NCBI GenBank assembly: GCA_900320095.1
Contig: ONQZ01000017.1
Coordinates: forward strand, 1-45,351
Origin: an uncultured Lentisphaerota bacterium
Lineage (GTDB): Bacteria > Verrucomicrobiota > Lentisphaeria > Victivallales > UBA1829
Direction of reading: 5' to 3'
Length of the DNA: 45,351 nt
Positions 9,064 through 17,706 of this stretch are shown here, piece after piece (the first letter of the stretch is position 1; each line of letters starts with the position of its first letter). The position numbers were made by a program, and so were the translations under genes. The notes beneath the pieces were generated by a model. It searched no databases and was not told where the DNA came from. It saw only the letters and a program-made list of their open reading frames with translations.

Positions 9064-10296
9064 ATGAAACTGAAACTTTCCGATCAGAACACTGCCCGGG
9101 ACGGCGGCATGCCCGCGCCGGGCCGCTGGATCGCCACCGAGCCCAACGACCGCGCCCGCTGGCTCCAGACCTCCGAGTACACGCCCGTGAACGTATCGCG
9201 CATCCTGGAGGCCGCGAACGAGGGCGACATCGCGGAACTCGCCGTCGCCGCCCGCGAGATCCAGGAACGCAACTGGGAAGTCATCCTGGCGATGCAGGTG
9301 CGCAAGAGCGCGCTGACCGGCCTCGACTGGGGCGTGGAACCCGGCGACGACCGGCCCGCCTCGAAAGACGCCGCGAAGGCGTTCGAAGCCGCACTGAAGG
9401 AATCCGGCGGAGAATCCGGGCTCGTGTCGTTCCACGAGCTCACCGATCACCTGATGGACGCCGTGATCGCTCCGCTGTCCGCCGCCGAGATCGTCTGGGG
9501 CGCTGGCGGCTCGCTCGCTGGATTCCGCCCCGTGGGGGCATGGCACTTCACGTTCCGCGGCTCGGAGACGCCGCTGCTCGTGACGGACGACAACCACGCG
9601 GGCGTCCCCCTGCCCCCGGCGAAGTTCATCGTTCACACGCACGGCGGAGCGGGCGATCCCGCGCGCGCAGGCCTCATCCGCACGCTGATCTGGCTGCACG
9701 TGTTCCAGAATTATCCGGTGAAGGACCTCGTGTCGTTCGTCGAGCGCTACGGCATGCCGTTCGTGGTGGCGAAGGTCGACCGCAGCGCGTGGGAGAACGA
9801 ACGCGGCGTGATGCGGAACCTGATCCGGAGCTTCGGGCCGAACGGCGGTGGCGTGTTCACGAAGTCGACCGAACTGGAACTCCTGCAGGCGTCGAACTCC
9901 GGGGGCGACGTCTATTTCAAGCTCCTGGAGTACACCTCGAAGGCGATCACGAAAGTCATCCTCGGCCAGCTCGCCAGCTCGTCCGAATCCGGCGGCCTCT
10001 CCGGCGGCGACGCACAGTCCCGCGTCCGCAGCGACCTGCTGGAAGCCGATGCGCGCGCGATCGAATCGACCGTCCGCGCCCAGCTCGCCGTCCCGTGGAC
10101 CAAGTTCAATTTCGGCGACGCGGCGGCCGTCCCGGTCCTGCGCTTCCGCAATTCCGCGCAGGAGGACCGCGCCGTCTTCGCGGGCATCGTCGAAACACTT
10201 CACCGCGCCGGACTCGACGCCGATCCCGAGGAAATTTCCGCACGGTTCGGGATCTCGCTGAAGCGCGCGGAAGAGGCCGGGGAGGTGCGTCCATGA
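9064..10296 (+). CDS. Phage portal protein, DUF935 / Mu gp29-like
   Basis: 410 residues. Portal proteins form the dodecameric ring through which phage DNA is packaged. DUF935 landmarks: RKSALTGLDWGVEPGD (about 80-95), an HFTFRG strand, LIWLHVFQNYPVKDLVSFVE followed by RYGMPFVVAKVD (near 220-240), and the TKVILGQ helix with an SGG-rich tail (about 295-315). Mu gp29 is about 500 residues, so this one is about 20 percent shorter, mainly at the C-terminus. The stop codon overlaps the next start (ATGA). No large terminase precedes it and no protease or capsid gene follows, so it cannot belong to a complete prophage in this window. Confidence 0.75.
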   Translation: MKLKLSDQNTARDGGMPAPGRWIATEPNDRARWLQTSEYTPVNVSRILEAANEGDIAELAVAAREIQERNWEVILAMQVRKSALTGLDWGVEPGDDRPASKDAAKAFEAALKESGGESGLVSFHELTDHLMDAVIAPLSAAEIVWGAGGSLAGFRPVGAWHFTFRGSETPLLVTDDNHAGVPLPPAKFIVHTHGGAGDPARAGLIRTLIWLHVFQNYPVKDLVSFVERYGMPFVVAKVDRSAWENERGVMRNLIRSFGPNGGGVFTKSTELELLQASNSGGDVYFKLLEYTSKAITKVILGQLASSSESGGLSGGDAQSRVRSDLLEADARAIESTVRAQLAVPWTKFNFGDAAAVPVLRFRNSAQEDRAVFAGIVETLHRAGLDADPEEISARFGISLKRAEEAGEVRP

Positions 10297-10712
10297 CCGC
10301 CGCCACGCTCACCGTCGCAAACGCGCTGAAAAGCCTCGTTTCCGCAACGTTTCCCGCGGTCGGATTCGTGACCGCCGCCACGCCGGAAACCGCCGTTCAG
10401 GAGAAATCCCTGCCCGCCGGACTCCGGCCGCCCTGCGTGCTCATCCTCGCGGGCGACGGCGTCTACACGGACAGCACGCTCACGCGCCGCCAGCAGTTCC
10501 ATCTGATCCTGATCGACGTGCTCGCGGGGACCAACGACGCCCGTACCGCCGCCGCGCTCGGACGCTTCGACGCCCTGCAGGAACTCTTCCCGCCCGACGG
10601 GCTCCAGTCCGGCGACATCGTGTTCATCCCGGAGTCGTTCCGGCTGCTGGACTGCCCGGACGCCCGCGCCGCGGCATCTCTGACCGTCGCCGCGCTGTCT
10701 CCGTCATCCTGA
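10293..10712 (+). CDS. Phage neck/tail-completion protein, Mu gp37-like (DUF1834-like)
   Basis: 139 residues, starting at the ATG that overlaps the portal stop (ATGA). Pattern: an N-terminal helix (VANALKSLVSATFP), a beta strand RPPCVLILAG, then RRQQFHLILIDVLAG, a helix with DALQELFPP, and a C-terminal strand ending in SLTVAAL. This alternation matches small tail-terminator/gp37-type proteins that join the tail tube to the head. In Mu, gp37 lies many genes after the portal; here the two are fused into one transcription unit. The assignment is by pattern and context only. Confidence 0.5.
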   Translation: MTAATLTVANALKSLVSATFPAVGFVTAATPETAVQEKSLPAGLRPPCVLILAGDGVYTDSTLTRRQQFHLILIDVLAGTNDARTAAALGRFDALQELFPPDGLQSGDIVFIPESFRLLDCPDARAAASLTVAALSPSS

Positions 10713-10741
10713 GCACAAAACCTCCCCCCCAAAAAAACATA

Positions 10742-10782
10742 ACGCACAGTTGTTTGCCAGTCAAACAACCGTGCGTTTTTTT
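10742..10782. terminator. Bidirectional terminator between the phage trio and the lipoprotein gene
   Basis: ACGCAC-A-GTTGTTTG, a CCAGT loop and CAAACAAC-C-GTGCGT followed by TTTTTTT on the plus strand. On the minus strand the same stem is followed by ATG and seven T. It serves the convergent genes on both sides. Confidence 0.9.
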
Positions 10783-10799
10783 GTACCCTCAAACCGTGC

Positions 10800-11462
10800 T
10801 TATTTCGAGTTCAGGATCTCTTCCAGAACACGGATCTGCTCCTGTTCGGCATGAACAGCCGTCTCCAGCGCGGCGGGGTCTTTCGTCCGTGCGTGCCGTT
10901 CCAGCATGACGCGCGTCGATCCGCGGCTCAGCAGTTCACGGGCGGCGGTCCTGAGGGAATCGAGCCGTTCGTCGTCGGACGGCAGCCCGGCGATCCGGTC
11001 GGCGAGTTCGGGGTAACGCCTCATGAAAACGCCCAGGTTCCACGGTTCGGGCGAATCGGGATTCTCGATCCGGATGTCCCGGATCGTTTCCGCCGCCTCG
11101 CCGAGACCGGTGATCACGCTCAGATACACGATCTTCCGCGCGGACCGGATCTCCACGCTCCCGAGCAGAAGGCATTCCTGACGGCGGATCAGCCGGAAAT
11201 AGCGCGGACGCAGGCTCGACGCCACCACAGCGACGCCCGGTTTTCCGACGTATTTTTTCGCCTCGTTTCCGACTGCTTCCGGCAGCGCATCGAGCACGTC
11301 CGGCGTCACCAGCATGCACGGCGCATCCAGGGCGCAATCCTCAATCTCCATGACCTCCGACATGACGACCGGTTCGGCGTCCTCCTTCGCGGCGGAACGG
11401 CAGGACACGGCTCCGAAGCAGAGCATCAGGCAGAAGATGGAGAAAAGAAAGGTCGGTTTCAT
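10800..11462 (-). CDS. Predicted lipoprotein, function unknown
   Basis: 220 residues. It has a lipoprotein signal, MKPTFLFSIFCLMLCFGAVSC, with Cys21 as the acylation site. It is followed by a Glu/Asp-rich segment, a mixed alpha/beta domain (LRPRYFRLIRRQECLLLGSV, about 84-103) and a helical C-terminus rich in Arg and Glu. No known family recognised. Transcription ends at the shared bidirectional terminator. Upstream is AT-rich DNA; TTGAAA with TATTAT or CATATT 17-19 bp further on (about 11520-11552) may be its promoter. No clear Shine-Dalgarno sequence. Confidence 0.8.
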   Translation of the reverse strand: MKPTFLFSIFCLMLCFGAVSCRSAAKEDAEPVVMSEVMEIEDCALDAPCMLVTPDVLDALPEAVGNEAKKYVGKPGVAVVASSLRPRYFRLIRRQECLLLGSVEIRSARKIVYLSVITGLGEAAETIRDIRIENPDSPEPWNLGVFMRRYPELADRIAGLPSDDERLDSLRTAARELLSRGSTRVMLERHARTKDPAALETAVHAEQEQIRVLEEILNSK

Positions 11463-11713
11463 GTGTGAACGAGTTCGTTTTGTGTAGAAAACAGCACGGG
11501 CGGGACCGTGAAAAGCGAATAAATAATATGGCGCTTCGGACGCCGGATTTCAAGCGGAAAAACGGAATCCGGGAAAGAATTTACGGTTTTTATATTTTTT
11601 TTATAAAAAATTTATAAAAAAAGTCGGTTTTCGGGTTGTACTGCGGCAAATTTGGATTAGGTTATCATATCCGCTTTTTTCCGACCTCTTCACGCGTGGT
11701 ATTTAGATAGCAC
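11463..11713. other. AT-rich divergent intergenic region upstream of ftsW
   Basis: About 250 bp between divergent genes. It contains a strongly AT-rich core (11585-11625, runs of T and A). A weak plus-strand promoter is possible around TTGTAC (11637-11642), with an AGGTTATCAT stretch 17 bp on. No RNA gene or repeat was recognised. Confidence 0.4.
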
Positions 11714-12940
11714 ATGAAAATCCGTCAGCCCATCAAGCCGCAGCCCGACGCGCAGCCCATCGAACCGCCGAAAAAACCGGCATTGCCCGAGCTCGCGGTC
11801 TTTATCCTTTTCGCGTTCATGATCACGCTTTTCGGCCTCATCATGCTGTATTCCACCTCGTTCGTCACGCAGGGCAGCGCCTACTTCACGAAACAGCTGG
11901 TATGGATGATCATCGGCCTCGTCGCGGGCGCGGGCGCGATCATGGTCGGCAGCAAACGCCTCTCCGACTGGAGCCCGGTGATGATCCTCGTGCTGGACGT
12001 GCTTCTGGTGTGGGCGCTCTTCTGCAAGCCGATCAACGGCGCGCGGCGCTGGATCCAGCTCGCGGGCTTCACGCTTCAGCCGTCCGAGCTGGGCAAGGTC
12101 GTCATCACGCTTTTCATGGCAAAGTTCCTCGCTTCGCGCACGCGCGCCCTGGAAAGCGAACCCTTCTGGAAAGTCATGGTCCCGAGCGGGATCTGGGTCG
12201 GTCCGACCATCCTGCTCGTGCTCGCGGGCGAGGACCTGGGCACGACCGTCCTGCTCGGTTCGCTGTACCTGCTGATGCTGTTCGTGGCGGGGATGCGCCT
12301 GCGCTACATCCTGCCGTTCGCGCTGGTCCTGCCGCCGACCGCGGTCATCGTCATCAAGCATTTCGACGCGATGCGCTGGGCACGCCTCACGGTGTTCATG
12401 GACGCCGAATCCTACAAGATGACCTCCGGCTACCAGCTCTGGAACTCCCTGCTCGCGCTCGGTTCGGGCGGCTGGACCGGCGTCGGCTTCACGGAGAGCC
12501 GCCTGAAACTTCTGTACCTCCCCGAAAACCACACCGACTTCATCCTGTCCATCGTGGGCGAGGAGCTCGGATTCATCACGCTGCTGACCGTGATCGTGGC
12601 GTACCTGATCCTCGTGTTCGTCGGGTTGCGCATCAGCGTAAAGGCGCGCACCCGCCAGGGCATGCTGATCGCGTTCGGCATGAGCATCTTCATCGGCATG
12701 CAGGCGCTGATCAACATCGGCGTCATCACGGCGGCATTTCCGACCAAGGGCATGCCCGCCCCCATGATCAGCTACGGCGGCAGCAATCTGCTCGCCTGCC
12801 TCATCGCGGCGGCGTGCGTCGCGAGCGTGGCGGTCGACTCCGCCATCCCGGACTACCAGGACAAGCTGCTCGCCTGGGCAGGGAAACGGCTCCACTTCAT
12901 CCGTCCTCCCGCGGCGGAGGGCGCACAGCAATCATCGTAA
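11714..12940 (+). CDS. ftsW: Septal peptidoglycan glycosyltransferase (SEDS family, FtsW)
   Basis: 408 residues, about ten membrane segments from residue 26. SEDS proteins polymerise lipid II at the division site (FtsW) or side wall (RodA). Landmarks: NGARRWI (108-114), LQPSELGK (121-128), EDLGTT (173-178), PENHTDFI (270-277, catalytic Asp275), GEELG (282-286) and PTKGMPAPMISYGGS (343-357), the last typical of FtsW rather than RodA. First gene of a long co-directional run. murG starts 11 bp after its stop, the usual division-gene partner. No Shine-Dalgarno sequence precedes the ATG, which is unusual next to its neighbours. Confidence 0.9.
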   Translation: MKIRQPIKPQPDAQPIEPPKKPALPELAVFILFAFMITLFGLIMLYSTSFVTQGSAYFTKQLVWMIIGLVAGAGAIMVGSKRLSDWSPVMILVLDVLLVWALFCKPINGARRWIQLAGFTLQPSELGKVVITLFMAKFLASRTRALESEPFWKVMVPSGIWVGPTILLVLAGEDLGTTVLLGSLYLLMLFVAGMRLRYILPFALVLPPTAVIVIKHFDAMRWARLTVFMDAESYKMTSGYQLWNSLLALGSGGWTGVGFTESRLKLLYLPENHTDFILSIVGEELGFITLLTVIVAYLILVFVGLRISVKARTRQGMLIAFGMSIFIGMQALINIGVITAAFPTKGMPAPMISYGGSNLLACLIAAACVASVAVDSAIPDYQDKLLAWAGKRLHFIRPPAAEGAQQSS

Positions 12941-12951
12941 AGGGACAAATC

Positions 12952-14091
12952 ATGCAGGATCTGAACCGACTTATCATCAGCTGCGGCGGCACGGGCGGAC
13001 ACTTCAATCCCGGTCTGAGCACGGCATGCGCATTCCGCGACGCGGGCGGCAAGCCTCTGCTCATCCTCGGAGGAAAACACTTCGAGGAACAGTCGAAGAC
13101 CGCCGAAAAGAACGGCATCGAATACCGGCGCGTTTCCTGCGCTCCCCTTTCCAAGAGCCCGTCCGGCGCGCTTCAGTTCGTCTCGCAGCAGATGAAGGGC
13201 GTCCGCGAGGCGAAAGCGATCTTCCGCGAGTTCAAGCCGGACGCCGTCCTCTCCATGGGCGCGTTTCCCTCCATCCCCGCCTCCGTCGCCGCCTGGCGCA
13301 CCGGCATCCCGCTCTTCCTGCACGACGGCAACGCGCGCATCGGCAAGTCCAACCGCGTCTTCAGCCGCATCGCGTCCGGCATCGCGCTTTCCTTCCCCGC
13401 CGTGAACGCGAATACCCTGCACTGCCCTTCCGCCGTGACCGGGCTCCCGCTCCGCAAGGCGCTGCTGGAGGACGTCCCCGCCTCCAAAGCCGAGGCGGTC
13501 GCCCGCATCAACGCCACGCGCGGCACCTCGTTCTCGCCCGACCGCCCGGTCGTGCTCGTGTTCGGCGGCTCGCTCGGCGCGGCGGCGATCAACGAGAACT
13601 TCACGATCCCGATCGACCATCCGGGCGCGAAATCGCTTCAGGTCATCCACCTCTCCGGCCCCGGCAAATACGAGGCGATCCACGACAAATACTCCGCCTG
13701 CGGCGTGAACGCGCTCACGCTCGAATCCGCCTCGGATATGCAGAATCTCTACATGGCGGCGGACCTCGTGGTGTGCCGCGCGGGCGGCAGCACCGTCTCC
13801 GAGCTCGCCATCTTCGGCCGCTACGCCGTGCTGATCCCGTATCCGTACGCCGCCGAGGGCCATCAGGATGACAACGCCCGGCTGCTGGCGAAGACCGGAG
13901 CCGCCCGGATCGTCCCGAACGCCGAATGCTCCCCGTCGCTCTTCCGCGGCATCCTCGCCGAGTTTCTGGACGATCCGGAGAAGTTCCGCGAGGCGGGCAA
14001 AGGCGCGCTCGCCATGGCGCAGCCGAAAGCCGCCGCAAACGTCATCGCCTTCATCGAAAACTCCCTGAAAAACGCCCGTTCCGGGGCATAA
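12952..14091 (+). CDS. murG: UDP-GlcNAc:lipid I N-acetylglucosaminyltransferase
   Basis: 379 residues. It makes lipid II on the cytoplasmic face of the membrane (GT28 family, GT-B fold). Landmarks: CGGTGGHFNPG (11-21), VFGGSLGAAAINE (203-215), the UDP-GlcNAc site CRAGGSTVSELA (275-286) and PYPYAAEGHQDDNA (296-309). The N-domain motif normally HEQN reads HDGN here (124-127): His and Asn are kept while Glu-Gln is replaced. The start is ATG 12952, just after AAAGGGACAAATC. Downstream of ftsW with an 11-bp gap. Confidence 0.92.
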   Translation: MQDLNRLIISCGGTGGHFNPGLSTACAFRDAGGKPLLILGGKHFEEQSKTAEKNGIEYRRVSCAPLSKSPSGALQFVSQQMKGVREAKAIFREFKPDAVLSMGAFPSIPASVAAWRTGIPLFLHDGNARIGKSNRVFSRIASGIALSFPAVNANTLHCPSAVTGLPLRKALLEDVPASKAEAVARINATRGTSFSPDRPVVLVFGGSLGAAAINENFTIPIDHPGAKSLQVIHLSGPGKYEAIHDKYSACGVNALTLESASDMQNLYMAADLVVCRAGGSTVSELAIFGRYAVLIPYPYAAEGHQDDNARLLAKTGAARIVPNAECSPSLFRGILAEFLDDPEKFREAGKGALAMAQPKAAANVIAFIENSLKNARSGA

Positions 14092-14112
14092 AACCATACA
14101 CGCCGCTCCGCC

Positions 14113-15636
14113 ATGAAAATACGTTGTCCGCAGTGCCAGAGAGTCAGCGAGATCCCCCATGTCGAACATGGCAGGATCGCCGTCTGCGCCTGCAAGGCGA
14201 CGTTCCGGATCGACGATTCCACGGTCGTGGAGGAGTTCTCCCTGCCCGACCTGCCGCCGCCCGAGTCCATCGGCCGATACACCGTCGTGCGCTACCTCGG
14301 ACGCGGCGCGCTGAACTGCGTTTACGAGGGCATCCACCCGGACCTCGGCATCCCGGTCGCGATCAAGACGCTCCTCCCCGAATACGCCTCCGACAGGCCG
14401 ACCCGCGACTTGTTCCTGCACGCCATCAAGGCATACGCGAAGGCGGTCCATCCGAACATCGTCAAGGTCTACGAGACGGGCCGGGACACGAACGGCGTCC
14501 CGTATCTGGTCATGGAGTTCCTTCCCGGCGGCACGCTCGCGGACCGGCTCGTGAAAGACGGGTTCTTCTCCGCGAAGGAGGCGGCCGAGATCGGCGCGGA
14601 TATCTGCCGGGCGCTTGTCGTGACAGCCGGGCTCGGCATCGTCCACCGCGACATCAAGCCGGACAACATCATGCTCTCCGCCGAGGGGCAGTACAAGCTC
14701 ACGGACCTCGGCCTCGCCAAGCTCGACAATTCGGCCGCCGCCGGAAACGGCGCGCTCGTCCTGGACGAAAACGATCCGGTCAAATCGACCCGCAAAACGA
14801 GCTTCGGCACGCTCGAATACATGTCACCGGAACAGTACATCGACACAGAATCCTGCGACATCCGCTCGGACATCTATTCGCTCGGCGTGACCCTGTACCA
14901 GCTCGCGACCGGACGCCTGCCGTTCGAGACGCAGACGCGCTCCGAACTCCGCCACATGCACATCTCCGTCGAGCCGCTCGTCCCAAGCTCCTACATGCAC
15001 GGCATCCCCATCGACTTCGACTATATCGTCATGCACTGCATCCAGAAACGGCCGGACGAACGCTACGGCACCCCGGAAGAACTGCTCGCCGACCTCGAGG
15101 CATTCCTCGCAGGCACGCCGCTGCCCTCGACCACAAGCGGAGCCGTCCCGCTGAACACGGCGACAGTGCGCCCCGACGGCACGCCCGACCATGGGAGAGG
15201 GATCTCATGCTCGCCCTTCATGCTTTTCTTTTTCCTGGGAATGGCTGTCATCTTCGCCTCGCTTGCCTATGTCTTCATCAGAGACAGGATGGGCCGGGCC
15301 GCCTCGAAACAGCAGGAACGGCTTTCCGCACCGGTCGAAGCGGCGCAAACCTTGCAGGACATGCCCGCGGAACAAGTCATTCCGCGCGTCAGGCCGTCCA
15401 CGAAAGTGCTTGACGCCGAGATCACGATCGACGGAGAAAGCGTCGATGCGGACGGTTCAGGTCTGATTCATGTGGACCTGTCGAACGGGGAATCCGGTTC
15501 GGACACGGAGAAGAGTGACAACGATACGCTCAGCCTCGAATCCGCCTCATCTGACGATTCCGGCAAATCCGACACCTCCGAAACATCCGAAGAAACCGGC
15601 TCTCCCGGGTCCATGGAGGAAGGAATCGAATCATGA
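14113..15636 (+). CDS. Membrane-anchored Ser/Thr protein kinase with N-terminal zinc ribbon
   Basis: 507 residues. A zinc ribbon at 5-28 (CPQC ... CAC) precedes a eukaryotic-like kinase domain at about 56-325. Kinase residues: glycine loop GRGALN (63-68), VAIK Lys85, HRDIKPDN (178-185), DLG (198-200) in place of DFG, and GTLEYMSPEQ (232-241). One transmembrane helix (about 375-393) is followed by an extracytoplasmic tail of about 110 residues that ends in a very acidic, Ser/Thr-rich low-complexity segment (470-507). There are no PASTA or other known sensor repeats. It lies 21 bp after murG and overlaps the next gene by ATGA, suggesting it regulates or senses envelope synthesis. This role is inferred from position. 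Confidence 0.88.
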   Translation: MKIRCPQCQRVSEIPHVEHGRIAVCACKATFRIDDSTVVEEFSLPDLPPPESIGRYTVVRYLGRGALNCVYEGIHPDLGIPVAIKTLLPEYASDRPTRDLFLHAIKAYAKAVHPNIVKVYETGRDTNGVPYLVMEFLPGGTLADRLVKDGFFSAKEAAEIGADICRALVVTAGLGIVHRDIKPDNIMLSAEGQYKLTDLGLAKLDNSAAAGNGALVLDENDPVKSTRKTSFGTLEYMSPEQYIDTESCDIRSDIYSLGVTLYQLATGRLPFETQTRSELRHMHISVEPLVPSSYMHGIPIDFDYIVMHCIQKRPDERYGTPEELLADLEAFLAGTPLPSTTSGAVPLNTATVRPDGTPDHGRGISCSPFMLFFFLGMAVIFASLAYVFIRDRMGRAASKQQERLSAPVEAAQTLQDMPAEQVIPRVRPSTKVLDAEITIDGESVDADGSGLIHVDLSNGESGSDTEKSDNDTLSLESASSDDSGKSDTSETSEETGSPGSMEEGIES

Positions 15637-16601
15637 ACGCTGTCACCCCCGGAAACATGCTCCCGCGCATCCTTGTCTGCGGCCCGAACCCGTCCTGGCA
15701 GAAGACGCTCGTCTTCGACGAGTTCCGTCCGTGCGAGGTCAACCGCGCAAATGCACGCGACTGCCGCGCCTCCGGCAAGGGCGTGAACTTCGCCCGCGCC
15801 GTCCGCACCTGGGGAACCGCGCATCCGGCCGTGTACCAGTTCACCGGCGGCATAAACGGACAGAAACACAACGACTGGCTCCGTCAGGAAGGCATCGATT
15901 CCGTCAGCCGGGAGATCGTCGGCGAAACGCGCTGCTGCACCACGGTCCTGTGCCGGAAAAACGCCTGCATGACCGAGCTGATCGAACCCTCGCCTTCGGT
16001 CACCTCCGGCGATGTGGAGCACCTGAAAAACGCTATCCTTTCCGCGCTCCCCGACGCCGACGCGCTCGCGCTCTGCGGCACGCTCCCGGAAGGCCCGCTG
16101 GAAGGCTTCTACGCCGCGCTCGCGAAGGAGGCCGTCCGCCTGGACAAACCCATCCTCATGGATTCCGTGGCGCATTTCGACGAAACGCTCGCCGCCGGAG
16201 TCCAGCATCTGAAGATCAACAGCGGCGAACTCCTGACCGTGACCGGCGCGTCCGATCCCGAGGCCGCCGCGCTCGCCCTGCTGAACCGTTTCCCGCTCCA
16301 GTGCGCCGCCATCACGGACGGCCCGGACAAAGCCTTCATCGCATGGCGGGGCGTCATTCACCGTATCTCCATCCCGCCGCTCTCCGGCGTCCGCAATCCC
16401 CTCGGCGCGGGCGACGTCTGTTCCGGCGTGATGCTCTCCGAGCTTCTCGCGAGCTCCGACCCGCTGAACGCCTTCACCTCCGGACTCGCCGCCGCCTGCG
16501 CGAGCTGCCTTACGCAGTACGCCGCGGAATTCGACCGGGCGGAAGCGCTCCGCATCAAAAACGAAATGCGGATCGAAACCGTCGGCATACACACACCGTA
16601 A
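15633..16601 (+). CDS. PfkB-family hexose(-phosphate) kinase, 1-phosphofructokinase/tagatose-6-phosphate kinase type
   Basis: 322 residues. The N-terminal signature resembles FruK/LacC (GPNPSWQKTLVFDEF, then EVNRAN and ASGKGVNFARAV at about 47-58). The C-terminal PfkB signature RNPLGAGDVCSG (about 251-262) carries the catalytic Asp of GAGD. The family phosphorylates fructose-1-phosphate or tagatose-6-phosphate with ATP; substrate cannot be fixed from sequence. It is translationally coupled to the kinase gene before it (ATGA). No PTS genes are nearby, so a role in fructose-PTS metabolism is not supported by context. Confidence 0.82.
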   Translation: MNAVTPGNMLPRILVCGPNPSWQKTLVFDEFRPCEVNRANARDCRASGKGVNFARAVRTWGTAHPAVYQFTGGINGQKHNDWLRQEGIDSVSREIVGETRCCTTVLCRKNACMTELIEPSPSVTSGDVEHLKNAILSALPDADALALCGTLPEGPLEGFYAALAKEAVRLDKPILMDSVAHFDETLAAGVQHLKINSGELLTVTGASDPEAAALALLNRFPLQCAAITDGPDKAFIAWRGVIHRISIPPLSGVRNPLGAGDVCSGVMLSELLASSDPLNAFTSGLAAACASCLTQYAAEFDRAEALRIKNEMRIETVGIHTP

Positions 16602-16649
16602 CAAAACCATTCACTTCATTCATAACAAAACCAGAAAGGATTTTTTACC

Positions 16650-17681
16650 ATGAGCTCCAATTCTTCCGGCGGATTTCTCCGCGGCTGTCTGATCGCATTC
16701 GGCGTCTTCGTAGTCGTCTGCTTCCTCGGATTCATCGCCCTCTTCGTGATGATCGGCGTCGTCGCAGGCGCGATCGGCGAAAGCGGCGCGGCGCTCAGGT
16801 CCGCCTCGACCGACTACACCGTCGAATTCGTCAGCGGCAACCAGGAAGCGGAAAACAGGATCGCCGTCATCGACGTAAAGGGCACGATCGCAAGCGAAGG
16901 CGAGTCCTTCGGCGAAGTCATCGCGAACTCAAAACAGATCGTCAAACTCATCCGCGCCGCGAAGGACGACGACAGCGTGAAAGCGATCATCATCGACCTC
17001 GACACCCCCGGCGGCGAAGTCACCGCCTCCGACGAGATCTACCACGAGCTCAAGCTCTGCGGCAAGCCCGTCGTCGCCATGATGAACACGATGGCGGCCA
17101 GCGGCGGCTACTACGTCGCCTGCGGCGCGAACAGGATCGTCGCGAACAAGTTCACCATGACCGGCAGCATCGGCGTCATCATCTCCACCGTGGACGTCTC
17201 CGGCCTGCTCGACTGGGCGAAGGTCAAGCCCGAGTTCTACACCTCCGGCAAGATGAAGGCGATGCTCAACCCCGCCAAGCCCACCACCGAAGAGGAAGCC
17301 AAGGTCGTCCAGGCGCTCGTCATGGACGCATACAAGGAATTCGCCGGGATCGTCGCCGAAGCCAGAAACATCCCGCTCGAGAAGATCACGCAGGGCGAAC
17401 TCGGCGACGGCCGCGTCTTCGACGGCGAACAGGCGCTCGCGAACGGCCTCGTGGACCAGATCGGCTACTTCACGACCGCCGAAGACGCTGCGCTCGAACT
17501 CGCCGGCCTCACCCGCGAAAACTGCCGCATCGAACGCTTCAAGACCAGCACCTCCCTCGCCGACCTCCTCGGCATGTTCGGCGTGAAATCGCAGCCCGTC
17601 ACGTTCAACTCGCTCCTCTCCGGCACGAACGTCGTCCTCCCGAAGGCCGGCTGCCCCTACTACCTCGCCACCGGATTCTGA
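16650..17681 (+). CDS. sppA: Signal peptide peptidase SppA (S49 family)
   Basis: 343 residues, short (single-domain) form. A membrane anchor spans about 10-45. Protease core: IIIDLDTPGGEV (113-124), MNTMAASGGYYVACGA (145-160) with nucleophile Ser151, TGSIGVI (171-177), and SGKMKAMLNP (199-208) supplying the general-base Lys203 by analogy to the SGxxK motif of Bacillus SppA. It degrades signal-peptide remnants or membrane fragments in the inner membrane. Good RBS, AGAAAGGA. It follows the sugar kinase by 48 bp. Confidence 0.9.
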   Translation: MSSNSSGGFLRGCLIAFGVFVVVCFLGFIALFVMIGVVAGAIGESGAALRSASTDYTVEFVSGNQEAENRIAVIDVKGTIASEGESFGEVIANSKQIVKLIRAAKDDDSVKAIIIDLDTPGGEVTASDEIYHELKLCGKPVVAMMNTMAASGGYYVACGANRIVANKFTMTGSIGVIISTVDVSGLLDWAKVKPEFYTSGKMKAMLNPAKPTTEEEAKVVQALVMDAYKEFAGIVAEARNIPLEKITQGELGDGRVFDGEQALANGLVDQIGYFTTAEDAALELAGLTRENCRIERFKTSTSLADLLGMFGVKSQPVTFNSLLSGTNVVLPKAGCPYYLATGF

Positions 17682-17706
17682 TCCGCCTCGCATTCCAGCA
17701 CGCGCC

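Noticed and set aside
8481..10712. 743-residue plus frame across the phage genes
   Set aside because: Arg/His/Pro-rich shadow of the two real genes; only its last 139 residues, from ATG 10293, are a real gene.
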